A model generated the notes under the pieces. It had not been told where the DNA came from. It saw only the letters and a program-made list of their open reading frames with translations, and made no database searches. DNA of 64,000 nucleotides from an uncultured Erysipelotrichaceae bacterium (GTDB lineage: Bacteria > Bacillota_I > Bacilli_A > Erysipelotrichales > Erysipelotrichaceae). Below are positions 1-5,645 of this stretch, piece by piece. Position numbers and translations under genes: made by a program. How positions within the stretch are numbered: the stretch's first letter is position 1; each line of letters starts with the position of its first letter. The stretch is from positions 84,494 to 148,493 of the forward strand of contig CAMCSA010000001.1 of NCBI GenBank assembly GCA_945877405.1, given 5' to 3'.

Positions 1-680
1 TTTCTGATCGTAACAGCATGGACCTTCTCATACCAAGAGGTTCTGCCCGATTGATCCGCTCAGTTGTAGATCATGCGAAAGTCCCTGTAATTGAAACCGG
101 TGCCGGTATATGCCATGTTTATGTGGATGAAACTGCAGATCCTGATATGGCAACTGATATTGTGATCAATGCCAAGTGCCAGCGTCCATCTGTATGCAAT
201 GCGATGGAAACACTGCTTGTACAGGAAAGCGCAGCAGAAAAACTCCTGCCTGTTATCGCATCCGCATTACAACAGCATGGTGTACGCGTATATGCTGATC
301 ACAAGGCATGTTCCATCATTCCATGGTTTCTGCCTGGCAATGAAGAAAACTGGAATACCGAATACAATGATCTGATCATGAATGCTGTCATCGTGAAAAA
401 TGTTCAGGAAGCGGTAGAACATATTGAAAACCATGGCACACATCATTCGGAAAGTATTGTTTCCAACGATGTTAACGCGGTATCATATTTTATGAACAAT
501 GTAGACAGTGCCTGCATCTATCATAATGCAAGCACAAGATTCACAGATGGATTTGAATTCGGGCTCGGAGCGGAAATCGGCATCAGCACACAGAAGATGC
601 ATGCCCGTGGTCCTATGGGACTGCAGGCACTGACAACCGTCACCTATCACCTGGAAGGAAATGGAGAGATTCGAAAATGA
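1..680 (+). CDS. proA: Gamma-glutamyl phosphate reductase, C-terminal part (cut by window edge)
   Basis: Second enzyme of proline synthesis: NADPH-dependent reduction of gamma-glutamyl phosphate to glutamate semialdehyde in the cytoplasm. The reading frame is open from base 3, so the N-terminal half lies outside the window and the first ATG (18) is internal. Seen: the family block SMDLLIPRGSARLI, the region around KCQRPSVCNAMETLLV that carries the catalytic cysteine (VCNAMET), and the C-terminal FEFGLGAEIGISTQKMHARGP segment, all typical of ProA. About 225 residues are present of a usual ~415. The stop codon overlaps the start of proC by four bases (ATGA), so the two are translated together. 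proB is expected just upstream but cannot be seen. Confidence 0.96.
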   Translation, partial: SDRNSMDLLIPRGSARLIRSVVDHAKVPVIETGAGICHVYVDETADPDMATDIVINAKCQRPSVCNAMETLLVQESAAEKLLPVIASALQQHGVRVYADHKACSIIPWFLPGNEENWNTEYNDLIMNAVIVKNVQEAVEHIENHGTHHSESIVSNDVNAVSYFMNNVDSACIYHNASTRFTDGFEFGLGAEIGISTQKMHARGPMGLQALTTVTYHLEGNGEIRK

Positions 681-1486
681 AAACACAGAAAAAATACACA
701 TTAGGTATTATCGGACTTGGCCACATGGGTGGTGCAATCGCAAAAGGTGCAGTTCGCAATGATTATCTGGAACGTTATGAAATTGCCGTCTATGATCCAA
801 GTGAACATGCCCGTAAAGACTGCAATATTGAAGGATTTGCATATCTTTCCGATGTACACCAGCTGACTGCAGATTCCCACATCATACTGCTTGCGGTTAC
901 ACCACAGCAGGTTGAGGGGGTACTCGAAGAAATCGGCAATGACAACATGGATGTTGTTCTTTCCATTGTTACAGGTGTATCCATTGCACATCTGCAGGAA
1001 AGACTGCATCACACACCGATCATCCGCGGCATGCCGAACACACCATTACAGATTGGTGAAGGAGCAACTGCTCTTTGCATGTCAGATGACTGCAGAGCAG
1101 ATGATTATGACTTTGTCTTCCAACTGTTTGCTTCCATGGGTGTAACCAGAACCGTTCCGGAAGACAAGATGAATGAGATTGTTACCGTACATGGTTCCAT
1201 CCCTGCCTATGTCTATTACTTTGTTCAATGCATCCTCGACGATGCCATGGCAAGAGGAATTGATGAAAGAGATGCTAGAGCCCTTCTTGTTCAGACTTTC
1301 ATCGGATCCGCGCAGTTATTGAAAAAATATCCGGAAAGAAGCATTGAACAGTTTGTTGATGAAGTCTGTTCCAAGGGTGGCACAACCATTGAAGCAATCG
1401 GTGAACTCAAAACACGCAACATTGCAGAAATCATTCATGACGCAAATGAAAAATGCATTGCCCGTGCAAAGCAGCTTGGCAAATGA
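677..1486 (+). CDS. proC: Pyrroline-5-carboxylate reductase
   Basis: Last step of proline synthesis: reduces 1-pyrroline-5-carboxylate to L-proline with NAD(P)H; cytoplasmic. The 269-residue length is normal. The N-terminal Rossmann loop reads IIGLGHMGGAIAKG (about residues 10-23), followed by the family signatures RGMPNTP (about 116) and, in the C-terminal dimerisation domain, VCSKGGTTIEAI (about 230). It overlaps proA by ATGA and is followed at once by a terminator, so it is the last gene of a proline operon. No signs of transfer or damage. Confidence 0.97.
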   Translation: MKTQKKYTLGIIGLGHMGGAIAKGAVRNDYLERYEIAVYDPSEHARKDCNIEGFAYLSDVHQLTADSHIILLAVTPQQVEGVLEEIGNDNMDVVLSIVTGVSIAHLQERLHHTPIIRGMPNTPLQIGEGATALCMSDDCRADDYDFVFQLFASMGVTRTVPEDKMNEIVTVHGSIPAYVYYFVQCILDDAMARGIDERDARALLVQTFIGSAQLLKKYPERSIEQFVDEVCSKGGTTIEAIGELKTRNIAEIIHDANEKCIARAKQLGK

Positions 1487-1515
1487 CAGTTCCTGTAACA
1501 GGGAACTGTTTTTTC
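1486..1515 (+). terminator. Rho-independent terminator of the proline operon
   Basis: Stem ACAGTTCC (1486-1493) pairs with GGAACTGT (1502-1509) and is followed by a run of T. It starts at the proC stop codon. Confidence 0.9.
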
Positions 1516-1533
1516 ATACAGAAAAGACAGGGA

Positions 1534-2337
1534 TCATCCCTGTCGAAACGAGCAGCCGATATAGTTGCCGTTATGATCCGCATCACAGATCATAGAGGAA
1601 CCATCGGTATCAAATGTATGAATGATGGAATTGGATGGCATATATACTTCTTTCAAAGAAACTGTATTTTCAGCACGCACATCAACAAGCTTTTCCTGTT
1701 TCTGCAGATTGAGTACCTCCACTGGTGTATTGGATACGTCAAGGAAAGAAAGGTCTGGATTACCAGAAAGATCCACCTGTGTTACAGAAGTACCGGAAAG
1801 AGTCAGTGACTGCAGTTTTGTAAAGCACGCAATGCCTTCAATGGAAGTGACAGCAGTATCTGATGGAACAATGATGACAAGTACATTTTCTCTTTCGTTA
1901 CCACTGAGAAACCCATCCTGATCCGTATCATATCTGGAAGAGATGTGTGTACGGAAAAGATCATCCGGGAATGTATTGGCATCAATACGGATCTGCTGTG
2001 TCTGATCAGCAGTTACAGATTCATCCAGCGTGCTGCTCATGACCATATGCATGCCGATCCCTGTTGCACCAATCAGAATTCCTGCAACAAGCAGACAAAG
2101 GATTATACGGAATACAAAGTCTCTTTTCTGCATATGTCTGCGTGTCAGCTTTACAACATGGAGAGTCTGTGTTTCCGCTGGCATATCTCTATCAATATGA
2201 ATGACACCGGTATCTTCAAAAAGATGCCTGTCGGTATCGGAAAGACGGCTGATTGCACGTGTAAACGCCTGCTCATCCAGATCATGTTCCATTTCATCCG
2301 GAACATCAAACAGCTGATTTTCTTTCTTTTCTTCCAT
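1534..2337 (-). CDS. Membrane-anchored leucine-rich-repeat protein with EF-hand-like loop
   Basis: Function unknown. 267 residues: an acidic cytoplasmic N-terminus (about 1-72), one transmembrane helix (about 75-97, FRIILCLLVAGILIGATGIG), then an extracellular part. That part begins with a calcium-loop-like DTDQDGFLSGNE (about residue 137) and continues with degenerate leucine-rich repeats of the form LQSLTLSGTSV / LSFLDVSNTPV / LVDVRAENTV. This architecture resembles Gram-positive cell-surface LRR proteins, but no LPxTG sorting signal is visible. It lies 53 bases after the SH3 protein gene, with a terminator between them, so read-through may make it the second gene of that unit. The membrane topology is inferred from hydrophobicity alone. 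Confidence 0.75.
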   Translation of the reverse strand: MEEKKENQLFDVPDEMEHDLDEQAFTRAISRLSDTDRHLFEDTGVIHIDRDMPAETQTLHVVKLTRRHMQKRDFVFRIILCLLVAGILIGATGIGMHMVMSSTLDESVTADQTQQIRIDANTFPDDLFRTHISSRYDTDQDGFLSGNERENVLVIIVPSDTAVTSIEGIACFTKLQSLTLSGTSVTQVDLSGNPDLSFLDVSNTPVEVLNLQKQEKLVDVRAENTVSLKEVYMPSNSIIHTFDTDGSSMICDADHNGNYIGCSFRQG

Positions 2338-2353
2338 AGTCTCTCCTTTCCCG

Positions 2354-2380
2354 TAAAAAAAGTCCTGAGAAAACAGAACT
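2354..2380 (-). terminator. Terminator after the SH3 protein gene
   Basis: On the minus strand AGTTCTG and CAGGACT (2374-2380 and 2361-2367) form a stem around TTTTCT, followed by a run of seven T (2360-2354). Confidence 0.75.
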
Positions 2381-2390
2381 TTTCAATGTC

Positions 2391-3275
2391 TTACCATGCC
2401 ACAGCAATATCCAGCTGCATCTGATTGTTCATGACAAATCCACCGGTATCAACAACGATACCCATACCAAGACTTGTCGGAACAATCGTACATAATGGAC
2501 GGATGGAGTAGTCTGCAGCTACCATGACGTATTCCCCCAGCATCTTCACACCATCTTCTCTGACCCAGTAATCACCTTGTGCTCCTGCATTCTTGGCATT
2601 CTGCACGCATACCGACATATTGAGGTTGTAGTATGTTTCCTTACCGCTTGGACCGATAATCGTACCAGCACCTGGTGTCAGAACAGGACCATTCCATAAT
2701 GTATATGCCTTCGGTGTATAGATCTTTGTTTCAGAAAGATCTTCACTTCTGACATAATAATCAGCTCCATCAATCAGCACTTTGGAATAGCCATGCTGGT
2801 TGACGCCTGTCACCTTCAATAGTGTATTCTGTGCCAGTGTCGTATAGACAGAGGCATTTTCATTAGGACGCATCAGTACTTCCGTACCGTCCACGCTGTA
2901 GTATTCCCCCTGAGCATCATGGAACACATTATCTGTCCCATCAGTCAGAAAACGGATGGAAACATAACCGGTCTTACCGGAAGATGTCAGAACCTGACAC
3001 ATCTCTCCATCAATCCCTATCACATAGACTTCCTGCCCTCTTGTAATCCTGTCAATGGAAGAGGAAACAGAAGAAATATCAGAAAGAACATTGGTATCAG
3101 CTGATACATACATCAGCTGTTTGTTCTGATTGACTGTTGTTTCGAATACATGTGCCTGCGATATGCCTGCAAGTGAGCTGGTGTTACCGATCTTACCGGA
3201 TGCCAGAAGTTCCTGACAGTTGAGAATGAGTACTGCTGTTGTAACAGGAAGAATTTTCATCATCCATTTATTCAT
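2391..3275 (-). CDS. Exported SH3-domain protein with 3D-like C-terminal domain
   Basis: Probable secreted cell-wall-associated protein of 294 residues. The start at 3275 is chosen because it gives a signal peptide (MNKWMMKILPVTTAVLILN...) and is preceded by AAAGGAGCTGATGGA; an in-frame ATG 40 codons upstream lacks both. The mature part has two bacterial SH3-like repeats (about residues 55-125 and 130-185; GQEVYVIGIDGEMCQVLTSSGKTGYVSIRFL is part of the first). A C-terminal domain contains GPSGKETYYNLNMS and YWVREDGVKMLGEYVMVAA, ending GIVVDTGGF, which resembles the 3D / double-psi-barrel domains of Gram-positive wall hydrolases. No catalytic assignment is made. A good promoter lies 47-75 bases upstream. 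Confidence 0.75.
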   Translation of the reverse strand: MNKWMMKILPVTTAVLILNCQELLASGKIGNTSSLAGISQAHVFETTVNQNKQLMYVSADTNVLSDISSVSSSIDRITRGQEVYVIGIDGEMCQVLTSSGKTGYVSIRFLTDGTDNVFHDAQGEYYSVDGTEVLMRPNENASVYTTLAQNTLLKVTGVNQHGYSKVLIDGADYYVRSEDLSETKIYTPKAYTLWNGPVLTPGAGTIIGPSGKETYYNLNMSVCVQNAKNAGAQGDYWVREDGVKMLGEYVMVAADYSIRPLCTIVPTSLGMGIVVDTGGFVMNNQMQLDIAVAW

Positions 3276-3321
3276 TCCATCAGCTCCTTTCTTCGATTGA
3301 TTGATACACGTAACAGTAATT

Positions 3322-3350
3322 ATTTTAACGAATTTACAGGGAAATATCAA
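3322..3350 (-). promoter_or_regulatory. Sigma-A promoter of the SH3 protein gene
   Basis: On the minus strand TTGATA (3350-3345), a 17-base spacer and TAAAAT (3327-3322), upstream of the start at 3275. Confidence 0.65.
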
Positions 3351-3430
3351 ACTCTTCATCGATAATCCAGGCACAAACTGCCCTGTTTCACACAAAAATC
3401 ACAATTTTTATTGGTATGAGCCATGTAAAT

Positions 3431-3952
3431 TCAGGCATGAATGACACAATCAAGCCGGATATCATGCGTTTCCACGTCAATACATTCAACCAGCTGTTCC
3501 TTAAATGCAACTCCTACCTTATAAGAGATCTTTTTCAAAATGGAATCATAATACCCTTTTCCATACCCGGTTCTGTTACCGTTATGATCAAAGGAAGTTA
3601 ATGGAACAAACATCAGATCAATCGTGGATGGTTCTACCGGTATGCCATGTGGTTCAGGAATGTGGAATGCACCAGGTTTCAGATCGGAAAGATCATGAAC
3701 TTCAATCAGACAGAGTGTATCTCCATCCACTTTTGGCAGATATACATGTCTGTGTCTGTTCAGCGCATCATAAATCGCTTCACGTATATTGACTTCATGA
3801 CCAATCGGCATGTAAAAAGCAATATGTTCGTGACAGTCAATCAGTTTTCTCATCTGCTCTGTAATCTGTTTTTCCTTCGCTTTCCTTTTTTCTGCAGAAA
3901 TCATTTTTCTTGCCTGCATTCCGATTTTTCTTGCTTCTTCTTTTTTCATCAT
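3431..3952 (-). CDS. 5-formyltetrahydrofolate cyclo-ligase
   Basis: Converts 5-formyl-THF to 5,10-methenyl-THF with ATP (MTHFS/YgfA/YqgN family), returning stored folate to one-carbon metabolism; cytoplasmic. 173 residues, a normal length. Seen: a basic N-terminus (KKEEARKIGMQARKMI), the central YLPKVDGDTLCLIEV and LKPGAFHIPEP strands, DLMFVPLTSFDHNGNRTGYGKGYYD (nucleotide/folate-binding block, about residues 120-147) and the C-terminal DIRLDCVI. Start codons at 3952 and 3949 both follow GGTGAGAGA. The gene diverges from the lacZ leader, so the 60 bases between them must hold both promoters. Confidence 0.92.
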   Translation of the reverse strand: MMKKEEARKIGMQARKMISAEKRKAKEKQITEQMRKLIDCHEHIAFYMPIGHEVNIREAIYDALNRHRHVYLPKVDGDTLCLIEVHDLSDLKPGAFHIPEPHGIPVEPSTIDLMFVPLTSFDHNGNRTGYGKGYYDSILKKISYKVGVAFKEQLVECIDVETHDIRLDCVIHA

Positions 3953-3969
3953 TCTCTCACCGATATCAA

Positions 3970-3978
3970 TGGTAAAAT
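3970..3978 (+). promoter_or_regulatory. Probable lacZ promoter (extended -10), now also reading into the omegaRNA
   Basis: TGG-TAAAAT (3970-3978) is an extended -10 element. No good -35 is visible. Transcription would begin near 3985, about 28 bases upstream of the first omegaRNA stem, and so would include the putative guide. Inference from sequence only. Confidence 0.45.
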
Positions 3979-3996
3979 GATGGTAACAGAAAAAAC

Positions 3997-4328
3997 AACA
4001 AAAAGGAGTATCCAGTCAATAACCCGTGGATAAATCCACAGGCTTGAAAAAAGCCTTTGTTGACTAGCCTGAGTACCTTTGCAAGGCCATGTGCGTTAAG
4101 GGTACTACGTTATCTTTGTCATCACACCTTCGGACGTAACACCAAATCTGAAGCTCTGTGGTATGTCATTAAACAGTTCTAAGAGGTAGGAACAGTGTGG
4201 CTTGCGTAAAAAGCAAAGATAACATTGGCGATGGTGTCTGAGCAGATTATGGAAATCTGTTCTATTACGGCTCGTCAGAAGCTGAACAGAGTTATATTCT
4301 CTGTTATATATCTGACATAGAAAGGACG
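3997..4328 (+). ncRNA. omegaRNA of the IscB element (guide about 3997-4012, scaffold about 4013-4328)
   Basis: About 320 non-coding bases precede iscB and fold extensively. AGTCAA (4014-4019) pairs with TTGACT (4060-4065). This encloses two hairpins, GTGGA/TCCAC (4026-4030/4035-4039) and AGGCTT/AAGCCT (4040-4045/4051-4056). GTACC (4073-4077) pairs with GGTAC (4101-4105). A perfect ten-base long-range stem joins GTTATCTTTG (4109-4118) to CAAAGATAAC (4214-4223), with a possible pseudoknot ACACC/GGTGT (4124-4128/4233-4237). Hairpins CAGATT/AATCTG (about 4243-4259) and AACAGAG/CTCTGTT (4285-4291/4299-4305) close the 3' side. This order (guide, multi-stem scaffold, terminal hairpin, then the iscB ribosome-binding site) matches known IscB omegaRNAs, whose guide of about 16 nt lies 5' of the scaffold. 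The exact guide boundary is inferred. Confidence 0.8.
4002..4008 (+). promoter_or_regulatory. Stranded Shine-Dalgarno, presumed ancestral lacZ ribosome-binding site
   Basis: AAAGGAG ends four bases before the first omegaRNA stem and precedes no start codon at a usable distance. If the IscB element (about 4013-5637) is removed, this site lies 9-12 bases before the lacZ ATG at 5646, normal spacing for a Bacillota ribosome-binding site. The lacZ ATG itself now has only a weak AGG (5635-5637). Confidence 0.6.
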
Positions 4329-5637
4329 GCATATGTACGTTTATGTAATCAACAGGCACGGTGAGCCACTTATGCCGTGCAAACCACGAAAGGCAAGAGT
4401 GCTTCTACAGAATGGAAAGGCAGCTGTAGTAAAAAGAAATCCTTTCACAATTCAACTGATTTACGGATCTTCTGGCTATAAACAACCAGTAACACTAGGG
4501 ATGGATGCAGGAAGCAAACATGTTGGTATTGCTGCAACAACAGAAAAGAATGTTCTGTACGCAGAAGAACTCAGTCCAAGAAACGATGTTGTAAATCTTC
4601 TTTCAAATCGAAGACAGAACAGACGAGCAAGAAGAAATCGCAAGACACGCTACAGACAAGTTCGCTTTGACAACAGAGTTCATTCAAAGCCAAAAGGATG
4701 GATCGCACCTTCTGTTGAGGTGAAAATTCAGGAACATGTATCCGCAATTACAAAAATCACAAAGATACTTCCGATCACAAAGATCAGAGTAGAGACAGCG
4801 GAATTTGACACACAAAGACTCAAAGCAATGGAAGAAGGAAAGCCACTTCCAGTGGGAACAGATTATCAGCTGGGTGAGATGTATGACGAATATAACGTAA
4901 GACAGTATGTTCTCAAAAGAGACAACTATACATGCCAGTGCTGTAAGAAACATAAAGATGGCACAAAATTTCATGTACATCACATTGAGTCACGGAAAAC
5001 AGGTGGTAATGCTCCAGACAATCTTGTAACGCTGTGTGAAGAATGCCATAAAGCAATCCATGATGGAACGAAGAAACTTCCAGACAGGAAAAGAGGCAAT
5101 TCTTTCAAAGATGCTGCATTCATGGGAATTATGAGAAAGACACTTGTGGCAAGACTAAGAGAAAAGTACGAACCACTTGGCGTGCAAGTACAGGAAACCT
5201 ATGGCTATATTACAAAATTCTGGAGAGAACGATATGGTTTAGAAAAATCACATATCAATGATGCCATAGTGATTACGAAAAACTACGCAGCAAAATATGA
5301 TGGCGATTACTATCTTTCAAAAGCAATACGGCATCATAACAGACAGATCCATAAGAATACGATTCTGAAAGGCGGAATCCGTAAAAGGAATCAGGCTCCG
5401 CATACAGTAAGAGGTTTCAGACTGTTTGACACTGTAGAATACGAAGATCAGGAATACTTTGTATTTGGCAGAAGAACAAGCGGGTTTATGGATATTCGAA
5501 CACTGGATGGTACAAAGGTCAATAAAGGATCTGTGTCATTCAAGAAAATCAAATACTTAAGCACCAACAAAGGAGTGCTTACAGAAAGGAGAATGGCGAT
5601 TCCTCCCGCTGATAAATTAGCAGGTTTCCTCGCCAGG
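4013..5637 (+). mobile_element. IS200/IS605-type element carrying only iscB and its omegaRNA
   Basis: The left end is placed at the first omegaRNA stem, the right end just after the subterminal hairpin inside the last codons of iscB (5595-5634). No tnpA (HUH transposase) is present, so mobility would need a transposase in trans. No target duplication is expected for this family, in keeping with the direct junction to lacZ. Boundaries are good to a few bases only. Confidence 0.7.
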
Positions 5638-5640
5638 TAA
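4333..5640 (+). CDS. iscB: IscB RNA-guided endonuclease (RuvC + HNH)
   Basis: OMEGA nuclease, ancestor-type relative of Cas9; uses the adjacent omegaRNA to cut double-stranded DNA. 435 residues, normal for IscB. Domains: N-terminal PLMP domain (EPLMPCKPRKARVLL, 11-25); RuvC-I with Asp58 in TLGMDAGSKHVGIA; arginine-rich bridge helix (RRQNRRARRNRKTRYRQ, 93-109); RuvC-II with Glu154 in RVETAEFD; HNH domain 190-245 with CQCC (201-204), HVHH (214-217), Asn230 and CEECH (235-239); RuvC-III with His307 and Asp310 in SHINDAIVI; a C-terminal domain (about 355-435). All catalytic residues look intact. The start at 4333 follows GAAAGGACGGCAT. The last codons double as the element's right-end hairpin, and the stop lies five bases before the lacZ ATG. 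Confidence 0.95.
   Translation: MYVYVINRHGEPLMPCKPRKARVLLQNGKAAVVKRNPFTIQLIYGSSGYKQPVTLGMDAGSKHVGIAATTEKNVLYAEELSPRNDVVNLLSNRRQNRRARRNRKTRYRQVRFDNRVHSKPKGWIAPSVEVKIQEHVSAITKITKILPITKIRVETAEFDTQRLKAMEEGKPLPVGTDYQLGEMYDEYNVRQYVLKRDNYTCQCCKKHKDGTKFHVHHIESRKTGGNAPDNLVTLCEECHKAIHDGTKKLPDRKRGNSFKDAAFMGIMRKTLVARLREKYEPLGVQVQETYGYITKFWRERYGLEKSHINDAIVITKNYAAKYDGDYYLSKAIRHHNRQIHKNTILKGGIRKRNQAPHTVRGFRLFDTVEYEDQEYFVFGRRTSGFMDIRTLDGTKVNKGSVSFKKIKYLSTNKGVLTERRMAIPPADKLAGFLAR
5595..5634 (+). repeat. Right-end hairpin of the IscB element
   Basis: GGCGA (5595-5599) pairs with TCGCC (5630-5634) and, inside, GCTGA (5608-5612) with TTAGC (5617-5621). The flanking TTCCTCC / TTTCCTCGCC bases are typical of IS605-family right ends. 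The hairpin is contained in iscB codons. Confidence 0.65.
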
Positions 5641-5645
5641 TTTCA

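Noticed and set aside
4026..4305. Possibility that the repeats and stems before iscB are a CRISPR array or tracrRNA
   Set aside because: The arms are different hairpins, not repeated units with spacers, and no cas1/cas2 is present; the arrangement fits an omegaRNA.
4105..4359. 84-codon minus-strand frame over the omegaRNA
   Set aside because: Covers the structured RNA and the iscB start; no ribosome-binding site, and composition is not protein-like.
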